A program made the translations under genes and the position numbers. Under the pieces are notes generated by a model, which ran no database searches, was not told the DNA's origin, and saw nothing but the letters and a program-made list of their open reading frames with translations. DNA of 64,000 nt from Cricetomys ansorgei (taxonomy: Eukaryota; Chordata; Mammalia; Rodentia; Nesomyidae). The stretch covers positions 557,001 to 621,000 of the forward strand of contig JAMJFZ010000818.1 of the NCBI GenBank assembly GCA_026225945.1, in the 5' to 3' direction. This document shows positions 11,600 through 21,474 of the stretch, in pieces; position 1 is the first letter of the stretch, and each line of letters starts with the position of its first letter.

Positions 11600-11790
11600 T
11601 CAACACTGATTTGACACTAGGCTAAGAGCTCAGCAGGCATCCTCTTATGTAAATGTCACACTGAACGCTGCCCCCCTCCCCACCCCACCCCCGGCCATAC
11701 TAGGAAACCAAGGCACAGAAAAGATCGTAGCTGACCAAGGTCACAGCTAGAAACTGGCAGATCTGGGAAGCAGATTCAGTTAGCTCTGCT
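11600..11790 (-). repeat. MIR SINE, long copy
   Basis: Starts with the 3' end complement (CAACACTGATTTGACACTAGG), then TCTTATGTAAATGTCACACTG, GGAAACCAAGGCACAGAAAAG, AAGGTCACAGCTAGAAACTGG. A C-rich stretch (11671-11693) interrupts it. Confidence 0.8.
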
Positions 11791-12639
11791 AAGCCCTAGG
11801 ATGAACGATGGGGTTTGCTCAACAAACACGCTTGACCTGTTATGAAAGCCTCCGGTCCTCTCGTTCCCCTGACCAACATTGCAGTAAGTTTGCTGAGGGG
11901 TGGTGGTAGGCTGCTCTAGAGGAAGAGAGAAGAGAGGGACCAGGTGGGAGGGAAGCTAACCGTGATGGACAGATGGCCGGGCCAATAGTCAGCAGGCTGG
12001 GCCAGCCCCCCCCCACCCCCATCGTCCTTGGTGTTGTCTCTCCGAGGTCCACTCAGGAGTCCTTGGACTCTCCTGGACACACCCATTAGGCTATGGCACT
12101 AACAAAGCAGTCTCCTTGGAAACGCAGACTCCTTGGGCCCATGTCTACCTTCCCCTGCAGAAAGGAACCTAGGCAAAGATGGAGAGGCCCCTCTTCGGCT
12201 TTTTTGATTAGGAGATTAATGGGTGTCACTGGATGGCTAGAAGACCGAGCAGGCCTAAGAGAGTCCAGCTGAGGTCTCCGAAGGGGGGGGAAGCATTTGC
12301 CTCTCCACCCTCTTCTTGGTACAAAATGGGCCCAGGGTTGTCCAAAAGCAGGGCACACACAGAGGGTATATACCGTGCCTTCCGCAGACACTGGGCACAG
12401 GTGGGTGGGGGGTACAGCCAGCAGGGAAATCGCCCTGCAGAACCCTGGGCGTGTCAGGTGTTGGTTAATCATGACCTCTTTTTCTTGCTTACACACTTAA
12501 AATGGCCACCTGGTTGGTCCCGACATGAACCTTTGAAGTCCCTCATGTGACCCTGAAGGCCGAGTCATCTGGCCACGCCTACCTTCCCAGCCTTCCGTCA
12601 CACAGGTGCTGCACCATAGGAAAGCTATCCCATACACAG
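11791..12639. other. No supportable gene
   Basis: Overlapping open frames on both strands at 12086-12550 contradict one another. No repeat recognised. A short poly-C run lies at 12006-12019. Confidence 0.45.
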
Positions 12640-12775
12640 TCTCCCCGGAAACCCGAGCTGTTGTTGCTCTCCTGGCTTCAGTGCGGGCTGTTCCCCTGCC
12701 TCGGACGCCCTTGGCCTATGTTCTCTTAGGGCTCACCTTCATCGGGATGACTCTCACCAGCCCTGAAGGGATGGT
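12640..12775 (+). repeat. L2 LINE fragment
   Basis: GGCTGTTCCCCTGCCTCGGACGCCCTTGG and AGGGCTCACC follow the L2 3' region ('gctgttccctctgcctgg' type text). The protein-like frame here is therefore repeat-derived. Confidence 0.55.
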
Positions 12776-12934
12776 ACCAAGAACAGGTAATTCATGTTGT
12801 GGGAAGTGCTGGAGCTAATGACCAAAAGTCATGAGCCAGTGACCCTGAAAAACTCCAGGAGGTTCAGTCTTGTGCCTGATGGCACCATCGCTCCAGAGGA
12901 AGGGATTCCTGTTGTCTCTTCTCCCAGTTCAGGA

Positions 12935-13025
12935 TTTTGTTTCCTGGTGGTAACCAGTTACCACAGAAACCCATTCTCTCCAGGTTCCAGAAGCTGGAAG
13001 TCTGACGTCACAGAGCCAGTAGAGC
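12935..13025. mobile_element. Possible ancient MLT1/MaLR LTR fragment
   Basis: TACCACAGAAACC, then ATTCTCTCCAGGTTCCAGAAGCTGGAAGTC resembles the antisense of old mammalian MaLR LTRs. It carries a perfect TGACGTCA at 13003-13010, presumably by mutation. Confidence 0.4.
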
Positions 13026-13259
13026 CTTGCTCACCCCTCTTTTTAGCTCCTGGTGTTTTTTTCTAACCCTTGACACTCCTTGACTTACACTTGTGTCATT
13101 CCAAGCCTCGTCTTGGTGCATCCAGTTGTCTGCAGGATGACTACCCAGCAGCTGTGTCACATAGTCGGACAGCAGATGAAGAGGCAAGTGAAAGCCCAGG
13201 CAGCGGAGAGCAATGTGGTCAACAGACTTGGGGCTCCAGGTGTCTCCTTCATGGCCTCC

Positions 13260-13370
13260 TGCCTTCTTGAGCCCTCATTTTCTCATCAGTTAAAATTGGC
13301 GCAATGACCACCTCAACCCTCCCTGGTCCTTTCACAGGTTAACATAGGGTGAACATGTCGGACTGGACAC
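13260..13370 (+). repeat. MIR SINE fragment
   Basis: TTGAGCCCTCATTTTCTCATCAGTTAAAATTGG matches the MIR core in sense orientation. Confidence 0.55.
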
Positions 13371-13686
13371 AGAGTAAGAACCCGAGTCACAGTATAAGTA
13401 TCTTATTTTTTTAACTAATATTTTCAGTAATCATACTGTTAGTAAGTGTACCATTATTACAACTCCAAAAGATTTGGGGTCTTAAAATAGAGCAAATACT
13501 CTTATTTCTTGCCATTAGGAGTCAAGCCTTTCTATTTGGGAAGACACAGAAATTACAGAACAACAACAGCATCTCCAGTTCGAATGTGAAATACTGGTGT
13601 GAATTCAGGATGCACTTCCTCTAAGAAGCATTTGATTTCCTAGCCAGCCTCTTTAAATGCCTACAGCCGGTACCTGACCAGGAGGC
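13371..13686. other. No gene or repeat recognised
   Basis: AT-rich unique DNA. Confidence 0.45.
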
Positions 13687-13760
13687 AGCACGCCGGCAGA
13701 GGGTTTGCCTGGCATGCACGGAGTCCCGGGTTTCATTCTCAGCAGCACAGAATAAAAAGG
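13687..13760 (+). repeat. ID-type SINE (tRNA-Ala-derived head)
   Basis: TTTGCCTGGCATGCACGGAG, then a B-box-like GGGTTTCATTCTC, then AGCAGCACAGAATAAAAAGG as a short A-rich tail. Confidence 0.65.
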
Positions 13761-14055
13761 TGCCTAGCCCCAATATCCAAACCCAAAAGGCACGAACTCT
13801 CCCGGCACCAGATGACGGCCTCGCAGACCACTGTCCTGTAAAAAGAAGGTGCAGTTCCTTGGGGAAAAGAGCTGAGCCTTGCTTTGAACAAAAAATGCAT
13901 AAAGCGAGTTTGAAAATGTTCCCAGATCTGAGGATGGAAAAGCTGTGGAGATGTTAGGGACATTTGCAAAAGGCTCTGGGGCCACACAGAGGTGGCATCC
14001 ACTAGCTAAAGATGGGATAATCTGAAAATTGATGATGACGATGAAGATGATGAAT

Positions 14056-14339
14056 GGGTCTGGAGAGATAGCTCCATTGACAGAGTATTTACCATAAAGC
14101 GTGAGGACTTGAGTTCAATCCCCAGAACCCAAAATTACAAAACACAAAAGCCAAGGGTGATGGTCCAGGTTTGTAATCTCAGCACCGGAGGCAGAAACAC
14201 GAGGTCCCCTGGAACTCCCTGGCCAGGCAGACTAGCTGCTTAGCAAACAGGCCAGTGAAGACCATGCCTCAGAAAGAAAATACTAGGGTGAATGAACAGC
14301 TGAGGTCGGCCTCTGGCCTCTCTGCATGCACATGAGCAT

Positions 14340-14341
<2 letters not shown>
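14056..14341 (+). repeat. B4/RSINE1-type composite SINE
   Basis: Head GGGTCTGGAGAGATAGCTCC with B box (GAGTTCAATCCCC), then GTTTGTAATCTCAGCACCGGAGG, CTCCCTGGCCAGGCAGACTAGC, GGCCAGTGAAGACCATGCCTC and GGCCTCTCTGCATGCACATG. Confidence 0.78.
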
Positions 14342-14344
<3 letters not shown>

Positions 14345-14394
<50 letters not shown>

Positions 14395-14439
14395 CTCTGT
14401 GTGAGAGAGGCTGAGAGTGAGAGAGAGAGAGAGAGAGAG
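14345..14439. repeat. (TC)n followed by (GA)n microsatellite pair
   Basis: A TC tract at 14345-14391 and a GA tract at about 14417-14439, separated by about 25 bases. The two are mutually complementary on one strand. Confidence 0.95.
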
Positions 14440-14529
14440 CACGTGCCTCTCAGTGCAGTTATACAGGATCACGAATTCACACTGGTGTAATAAAAAACGA
14501 ATCCTCACTCAAACGCTCCGAAGGAAGTT

Positions 14530-14625
14530 CTAATTAGCTCCGAGACTGAGGCGCAGAGAAGCGGAGTGCGTCACCCCAAGTCACACAGCTTCCAGAGAGA
14601 GAAGATAGAACTCCGCGCCGTGTCT
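14530..14625 (-). repeat. MIR SINE
   Basis: CCGAGACTGAGGCGCAGAGAAGCGGAGTG, CCAAGTCACACAGCTTCCAG and AACTCCGCGCCG follow reverse-complement MIR. Confidence 0.7.
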
Positions 14626-15519
14626 GTGACATTGCAGAATGTATGGCACAAAGTCTTCAATAAAGTTTAATGTTCCCTCCACCGTCCTCACCGCACCAGG
14701 GCTACAGGCGGAGCACGCAGAAGGCGTCAAGAAGGGGGAGCTATTAAAGTCCTACCCCGCTGTCTCTTAGTCCCTGGTAACAAGCAACAGATGCTGGAGG
14801 TTGCTAGTGTGGCGTGATACATATGTAAAATGATAATGGCAAACCAATTATAACCAGTCCTCTGAAAAATCCACGAGGGCCATTAAATGGTCTCTGGCTT
14901 CAAGGTGGGAGCCAGCAGTGTCTTTCCAAGGATCTTCCTGATGCCACCCCCGCCTTCCTACCCTTCGGATGAAGTTTCCTAAAGAGCAGCCCGGGAGCCG
15001 TTTTTACTCAGGCACATTTTAAAATACAGATCTGTAGACTTCGTCACAGACCAGATGGATTGCTAATGGACAGAGCCCTGTAGTGGGGATTTTTTAGCTA
15101 AGAGCCCTAGGAAGGCTGCTGGACATTGCTTTCTGGGAAGTACTGCTCCTGTATGTGACTTTGCCTGGGGAGATGTGAACAAGCACCTATCTACCCTAGA
15201 CACGACACCAGTCGCGGATCAAAATGATGCCTCCCTGGTCCAGCTTAGCGGGCCAACGGGTGTACCGGGGCTTACTTGCAGACGCATGGGCAATCTAATG
15301 CCAGTGAAAAGCCCATCCCAGCACGGGTGAAGCTCGGGAGAGATGCATCATGGGAGTTCCCTACAACTTGCAGATACCGCCACCCAAAGGCTCCCCCGCC
15401 TACGTCTAGTAATTTTTGCTGCTGATAAAATCATGAGGGCTGGAGCTTGGGATGTTTCGGTTGGAGGAAAGAACCACACAACTGTCTCCCTCCCAAGAGA
15501 CCTTGGGACCGAGGGATGG
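14626..15519. other. No gene recognised; partly AT-rich
   Basis: 14810-14910 contains ATACATATGTAAAATGATAATGG and ACCAATTATAACC, which could be conserved non-coding DNA or chance. No repeat recognised. Confidence 0.4.
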
Positions 15520-15775
15520 GTCAGGTGAAGAGCTGGCCTCGTGACCCTAAGGTCCTGGGTTTGATGCCAGCTCTGGGGAGGGGAGGTGCCAGACAGACAC
15601 TCTGTCTACTGACCTCCTTACCTCCAGTGCCCCCAGTCCATCTGTACTTCCTCTTAGAGATTTTTCTAGAAGACAAAGTCCTGTGTACATCTTTTGAGGA
15701 ACCAGATGTGGTGGTATGTGCTTGGGGAGGCTGAGACAGGAGGATGAAGGGTTGGAGGACGACTGCATAGTCTAT
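15520..15775 (+). repeat. Degraded tRNA-SINE head and B1-like tail
   Basis: AAGGTCCTGGGTTTGATGCCAGC resembles an ID/B4 head. From 15700, CAGATGTGGTGGTATGTGCTTGGGGAGGCTGAGACAGGAGGATG resembles B1 with a central deletion. Confidence 0.4.
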
Positions 15776-16439
15776 CAACGCTCGCTCCCTCCCACAATCC
15801 AATGGCCTCCCCCTGTCTTTAAGGCAGACCTGTACTTTTTTAGCCCTCTGACAGTCCCTAGACTTACCTGCCAATCCACCACCTTTCCACAAAATACCCT
15901 GAACCCCCATCATAGAAAACTCACTGAGTGATTCTTTCCCAACGGCCAACCCTCACTCTGACATGGCCGTCATCTGTCCCCACAACACCCTTTCAGATCC
16001 AGCTCCCCTTGGCCTTCCTCGGTGGGCTGGCTGGGTTACTTCACTTCTGGCTGAGTTGATTCGTGGCCTCGCTACATCCCTCTGGGAGCATATATCCTGT
16101 GATGGCTGGCAGGCAATTCAGACGTGGCCTGGTACCATCGGTCAGAGTGTGGAGCCCACGGGCCATGTCTTCTCCCCTATTGCATCTCTATCGCCCAACA
16201 GTCCCTACAGTATGGGCTCCTGACGTTCACTGAATGAGTCAAAGAAGGAATGACATTTCCCTCTCCAGCTGTCCTGCCATCGTGGTACCCAGCTTGGTCT
16301 ATGCATCCTCTGATCGCTTTCTTCCTCCCCTTGTTCCATTATCAAGGATGATAATCTCGCACACGCCACTGGCTCGAGGCCCCTTGAGTATACTTTCTTT
16401 TCTACGGGACATCACAGTTTACATAGCTCTTCAGAAGTG
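15776..16439. other. No gene or repeat recognised
   Basis: Unique DNA, pyrimidine-leaning, perhaps with unrecognised L2 remnants upstream of the next feature. Confidence 0.4.
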
Positions 16440-16540
16440 TTAGCTCCTTGAAACTCTACCCAGCAGGCAGGCAGAGTCTCCTCAGTGCCCACAGGCTGGG
16501 AATGTGTTCGCACAGAAGCCCTTATTGAAGAACTGACCAC
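16440..16540 (+). repeat. Possible L2 3' end
   Basis: TTAGCTCCTTGAAACTC, GCAGAGTCTCCTCAGTGCCCAC and a TTATTGAAGAACTGA tail resemble the L2 terminus ('agctccttgagggcagg'). Confidence 0.4.
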
Positions 16541-17199
16541 AATCAGCTACTGAGAAACAAGCATGTTTGGTAGAGGTGTACTTGCTTGGTAGAGAAATTG
16601 GTTCAAGTTCTCCACAACAGTGACCAAAGCGAGCATCATGGTAGAGATGGAGCAGCACTCAACTGGGAATCTGTGCACGCAAGCTCTTACGAGCACAGCT
16701 GCCTGTGGGTACCACCTAGAGACAGGATGAGCACAATGGCGGCCAGTGACTCCTACCCAAGAGTTGCCAGCTTCCAAGAGATACAGGCCTGGAGAGAGAG
16801 GCTCAACTTGACCGCGGGAGAGATAGGGGGAGGCTGTCAACTCTCTTCAGCTCTGACTATGTCTGAGAGCTCCAAGGGTAGGAGTGGTGTCTGCGTTGCC
16901 AGCCACCCATCTCCCGAGGGCACCAGCCTGTCTGTCCTGCACCCAATAAGCGATGCCCATTTATATCTGCCTGTCTCTTTCTCTGCCACCTCTTCCTGTT
17001 TTGATGGCTGTGTCTCTTTGCCTTTTCTGTGTGCTCGGTGTCTCTCTGCCTTGTCTCTTTGTCTCCCCTTGCTCTTGTTCCCTCTACTCTGTCTCTGTGT
17101 CTGTTCCTCATCTCATCTCCTTCCCATCTCATCCCCCCCCCCCCCGACACACACTGGCACCTGCCCCTGACCAACTCCCTTTGTCTCCGTCCCTCTCCA
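16541..17199. other. No supportable gene; pyrimidine-rich
   Basis: A 194-codon plus-strand frame and a 174-codon minus-strand frame overlap here and largely reflect the TCTC/CCTC-rich stretch at about 16969-17146, which ends in a C run. No motif seen. Confidence 0.5.
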
Positions 17200-17248
17200 G
17201 TTGCCTGGTAACCGCCTTCCCCACCAGCCCCACAGAAACCATAGCAAC
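17200..17248. promoter_or_regulatory. Perfect RFX X-box with a second imperfect site
   Basis: GTTGCCTGGTAAC at 17200-17212 fits GTNRCC(0-3)RGYAAC exactly with a one-base spacer. GAAACCATAGCAAC at 17235-17248 fits with one mismatch and a two-base spacer. RFX factors bind such sites in promoters and enhancers of ciliary and MHC-II genes. Occupancy is not shown here. Confidence 0.4.
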
Positions 17249-17944
17249 GGGCAGCCTGGAGATGTGGCCATTCATCTTGCCTTTGTCCTTTGCGTTTCCG
17301 CCACTGCAGGCCATGCACGTGGATGCTCCAATTACAGGTACTCAGGCAGGATGCCTTTGTCCGAGGCCCATTCACAGCCAAGCGGACTCAGGGAGCAGGA
17401 GCTGTTGGGAGCTGCCACACAAAGTGTCTTTCTGCCTCCTCCAGGTGCTCCCCGCAGTGTTCAAGGACAGCAGGATCTCCGAGCTCGTGCTCAAAAGCCC
17501 ACATGACAGACAGTGGCAGGGGTGAGAGAGAAAGGGGCGCAGTAGACAGAAAGACAGACATCCTACCGCAAAGGCGCCGGAAGAAAAGCCAAAGGGTATT
17601 AAGAACACAGAATGGGGTGTTTCGGTGGTCAACACAGAAGCAAGGACTCCGTCCCTGCTCACCGAGTGACCTCTCTGAACCCTGATGTTCGGTTCATCTT
17701 CTAAGGCACGGGTCACTTTAGAGTCACACAACACTTCTCTCTAGACTCGATCTGCAGGGTCCTCGAGTTAAATTCACTTGAATTTAACTCCTATTCAGTC
17801 TTACAGCCCTGTTCTAGTTCCCCTTGGGGCGAAGCCTTCCCTCAGCACTCCCGCATTGCTCAGCATAGATTGGCTCACCTAGCTCCCTAGGCTGTGCCAT
17901 GTGTCCGTGTGTGCATGTGTGCGTGTGTGAGTGTGTGAATGCAT
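17249..17944. other. No confirmed gene; one exon-like segment
   Basis: Contains the exon-like 17453-17521 described in the findings and a perfect inverted repeat at 17765-17790. A TGTGTG-type stretch lies at 17904-17937. Confidence 0.4.
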
Positions 17945-18270
17945 GGTGTATTCATCTCCATGGGCTACTGTACCATACTGCCCAAGCTGGGTATCTTAAA
18001 ACAGCAGACATGTACCATCTCACACTTGGGAGGATACAAGTTCAAAGTTAAGCTGTAGACTTTGTAGGGTCACACATCTGAAGAATCCAGAGGAGGATCC
18101 TTCTTTGCTTCCTCCTAGCTCCTGTGGCTGCTATGAGTCTTTGGCTCACATCTCTGTCTCTATGGCTCCTCCCTCTTCTGATCTCCAGGCTCTGGGCTAG
18201 ACTCGACCGTGATTGAGATGACTTCATCTTGGCTGCACTCGTTCATGTTCAAAGAAGGTTGTATTCTCGA
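17945..18270 (-). mobile_element. Ancient MLT1/MaLR-like LTR
   Basis: The plus strand reads GGTGTATTCATCTCCATGGGCTACTG, CCCAAGCTGGGTATCTTAAAACAG, TTTGCTTCCTCCTAGCTCCTGTGGCTGC and CACATCTCTGTCTC, the order seen in antisense old mammalian MaLR LTRs. Family name is from memory. Confidence 0.5.
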
Positions 18271-19282
18271 GTTTCAGGAAGATGAGAAATTAGGGAGCAG
18301 AGGACAAGAGCCAATCCAGATTTGTAATTCCTGCGCCTTCGACCAATCTTTATGCAGCACTCTGACCGCCTCCATCAACGAGTGATTTGTCATTGCTGTG
18401 GCAAGAGTCCCTGACGGAAGCAGGGGAGGAAGGGCTTCCTTAGCTCGCAGTGTGCGGGGATACAGTATAGGGGCTCCGCAGTGTGTGGAGTCCACAGCCC
18501 AAAATGGCACCTCACTGCCATCTGTCTTTCTGCAGGGGACCAAATCTGACTTTTCCCAGCAGCCTGGCCCCTCCTACTGCCAGTTGCCTTTCCGGGCTGC
18601 TGCTTGACTCTCATTAACCTGCTGGGGACCCTGAAACCCCACCCACCACACCCTGTGCCCACCATGAGCCCCCAAATGTTACTGAGGGCCACTGGGGAGC
18701 CAGCACATTTCCCCTTTGTGGGAATCTGGCTCTGTGAGGCTGGGGAGCTCTGGGACCTGAGACCCCCTATAGAAAAACTCCCCCCCCCTTGACTATCAGG
18801 GACCCCATTCCCAGTCAGCTGTAGGGTCCCCTGTCTTGGCAGAGCAGCACAGAAGCAGCCCCAACTAACACACATGGCCCTAAGCTAGGTCCCTCAACCC
18901 TCTCTAGACAGAAATTTTACCAAGCACAGGCCACCATGGATGGCTCCGCCCCCTCAGGGACACTATAGAAAGAGCAGCCTTCTGGACTCTCCTCGGAAGG
19001 GGCCGCAGCTTTGGCTGCTGCCTTCCTCTCAAGTGGAGGCAGCCACCAAGAGAAGAAGCAAGAACACCTCAGAGCTCATGCCAGGAGCAAGAAGAACACT
19101 TCAGCTCAGCTGGGGATATTTCCCTTCAGAGAGGCAGTCCCGGGGAAAGCTTCTCCCCTCAGAGTGGGAGCAGAGCTGAGAAGACTCCAGCTCAGCTGGG
19201 GACCCCTTCCCTGCCTCAGAGCTGTGAGATCTTTGTGGTTCCTGACTTCCCGAACGTCAGGATACCTTCTTCCTCTTCCTCT
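18271..19282. other. No supportable gene
   Basis: Opposing open frames at 18274-18875. No repeat recognised. C-rich runs occur near 18781. Confidence 0.45.
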
Positions 19283-19421
19283 TCTAGACAGTCTCATTAT
19301 GCAGCCTAGGCTAACTTCAAAGTTGTAGTCTAAACTTACCTTGAATTCTGAATCCTAATCCTGCCTGGCCTTCTAGATGCTGGGGTTGCAGGTGTAATCC
19401 CATGCCACCATGCCCGGCTTA
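19283..19421 (-). repeat. B1-type SINE, old
   Basis: ACAGTCTCATTATGCAGCCTAGGC, AGATGCTGGGGTTGCAGGTG and CCATGCCACCATGCCCGGC give a complete reverse-complement B1 order with many substitutions. Confidence 0.72.
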
Positions 19422-19465
19422 CTGTGGTATTTAAGAATATTTTAAGTTATATTTTATTAATTCAT

Positions 19466-19610
19466 CTTGGGGGTGCATGTGTGGAGATCAGAGGACACTC
19501 CTTGGGGTGCATGTGTGGAGATCAGAGGACACTCCAAGGGAGGGGTTTTCTTGTCCCACCCCGAGGGTTTTGGGGACTTGAACCCAGGTGGCCAGGCGGG
19601 ACGTCTCTGC
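19466..19610 (-). repeat. SINE tail with an internal tandem duplication
   Basis: TGCATGTGTGGAGATCAGAGGACA is typical of the minus-strand distal half of B4-type SINEs. The unit at 19466-19500 is repeated at 19501-19534 with a one-base length difference. Confidence 0.75.
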
Positions 19611-19754
19611 AGCCCTTTACTGTGGTTTCTGTCACTAAAAGCCAGAGCTTGAGAGCTGCTGACAATTTCTTCAGTCAAGATTTACGAGGGCCAAGGATCC
19701 ACAATTCTAAAATGTACTGATTTTTTATTTTGTTTTCAAAAAGACGCTGGGAAG

Positions 19755-19840
19755 GCAGGCGCCACTGTTTCCATTTCAGTGTTGAAGAAAACAGAGCCCT
19801 TAGGTGATTGCCTTCAACTCACAAACCTAGGACCAGCCCA
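19755..19840 (-). repeat. MIR SINE fragment
   Basis: CACTGTTTCCATTTCAGTG, GAAGAAAACAGAGCCCTTAGGTG and AACTCACAAACCTAGG fit reverse-complement MIR loosely. Confidence 0.5.
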
Positions 19841-20044
19841 ACACTTTCCAAACCTGCACCCCTCCCCGCTCAAACACACCACGATTGTCAAATGCGCCGT
19901 GGCAGCCCAGAGCATGTCACGCCACACTCCTGCCGTAAGTCTCTCTCTGGTCCTCCCCTAGCCAAGCCTGCCTCCTCCTTTATGTTCCATCAGCTACATG
20001 GCTCCTCCTCAGGGACCTATCTCAGCCTCACAGGGCTGTGCTGT

Positions 20045-20185
20045 GCTCCTTCTGCCTCTGTCCCTGTCCCCTTCTGATCTGCGAGCTCCCTGAGGGCAAG
20101 CACCGAGGCTGGGTCACTGCTATGTCACCACAGCATAGCACACCAATCACGGGGCACGCACTCCGTAATAGTCATTGCAATTAAA
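20045..20185 (+). repeat. L2 LINE 3' end
   Basis: GAGCTCCCTGAGGGCAAGCACCGAGG, GTCACTGCTATGTCACCACAGCATAGCAC and GCACTCCGTAATAGTC follow the L2 terminus. Confidence 0.65.
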
Positions 20186-21277
20186 TCATAGCTATAATCA
20201 CGGACACTGGGAGCCTCGAAGACACGTTTTGCTGCTGACCGCCCCACCTCCACCCTGCGACACGGATGCCTGGGGTTGCTCAGCCTCCACAGCGTTGTTG
20301 TGGACACGCACAACTGAAACTTGTCTGCACCGATTCTATTCTCATCCTTGCTCTGTCTGAGAACTAGGTCTCACCAAAGTCCTGTCTTATTTAAAAAAAA
20401 AAACCAAAAAACCAAAACTAATGTTTATTTACTCTGAAGAGTCAAGTCGTTTCAAAGGTTCAAGACTAGAGAATTGTCAAAATCCCCTATGTGGTGAACA
20501 GAAACCAGGAGATTTGCTTGCGTGAGGCAATCTGTATCAAATATTAGTGTGTGCGGGAGTCACCGAGCAGGGGTACTTGTTGGAAACACGCTCCCCCTCC
20601 CCATTCAGCTGTGCTGTGCAGTATTGCGCACATTTGTGGGGCGGGATGGGGGGGACAGTGGCTGCAGCTGACCCTGAGCACTCTTGAGAATCGACATTCC
20701 ACTGAATGGAGTAAGAGGCTGGAGCTAACCAGTTTGGTTTAGAAATGCTGACACGGACTTGGCAGACTGATTTTCCCAGGAATATGTCAGCGAGGCGCAC
20801 CTCACAGAGCCGGAGATGGGAACCGGGGCCTGCATCCTGCCATTCCAAACAAGATATGGATGGTTGAGGGATATCCACACCTGGGGAAAGGAAAGACAAA
20901 CGGAGAGCGGGAGGGAGGGAGCCAGAGAGATCAGGAAGGCTGGAGGAGGCGCCGGAGAGGATGAAGACGATGAACCAAGAACTTGATCGTGGAGTGCATG
21001 GCCTTCAACCACTGTGACACAAGGGTCGTGGCGGAATTCAAGAGTGCTCAGCGGACATCACTGATCCCCACCTCCAGTGACTTTGGCACGTGTGACTTCG
21101 CCGGGAGCTCTATCTGCCCCTCAGCCTCAGGCGTTACATCATATCCCAAGAAGTGTGCTGAGTCTCACCACAGACGCACAGACAAGCTAAGAGCCTGCGG
21201 GAAATGCCCAAGGAGACCAGTACGGGAGATAGATAACTAGCCCAGCTTCTCCATTTTCTCAGGAGACAGCTCTAAAG
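20186..21277. other. No confirmed gene
   Basis: Contains an A run at 20393-20403 and a segment at 20883-20935 that reads as a strong pyrimidine tract on the minus strand (see findings). No repeat recognised. Confidence 0.4.
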
Positions 21278-21474
21278 CAGTGTTTCTTTATCTGTGGGTC
21301 GAGGCCCCATTGGGGTCAAAGGACCCTTCCACAGGGGTCGCCAGAGACCATCTGCATAGCAGATATTTACATTACGATTCACAACAGCCACAACATTACA
21401 GTTATGATAGGGGTCCCCAAAACATGAGGAACTGTATTAAAGGTTCACAGCGTTAGGAAGGTGGAGAACCGCTG
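21278..21474. mobile_element. Non-autonomous hAT-Charlie-like element (URR1 type)
   Basis: Left end CAGTGTTTCTTTATC and right end GGTGGAGAACCGCTG are imperfect inverted repeats of the hAT-Charlie CAGTGGTTCTCAACC type. Internal TTTACATTACGATTCAC and AACATGAGGAACTGTATTAA match the rodent element. Flanking octamers CTCTAAAG and CTCTCGAC agree at 5 of 8 positions, as for a decayed 8-bp target duplication. Confidence 0.82.

Noticed and set aside
12606..12818. Membrane-protein-like frame (YVLLGLTFIGMTLT)
   Set aside because: The underlying DNA matches the L2 LINE 3' region.
13003..13010. Perfect CRE TGACGTCA
   Set aside because: Lies in a probable old MaLR LTR fragment with no neighbouring promoter features, so it was not called as a regulatory site.
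16586..17381. 194-codon plus-strand and 174-codon minus-strand frames
   Set aside because: They oppose each other over a TC-rich stretch. Leucine/serine and arginine/glutamate richness is compositional.
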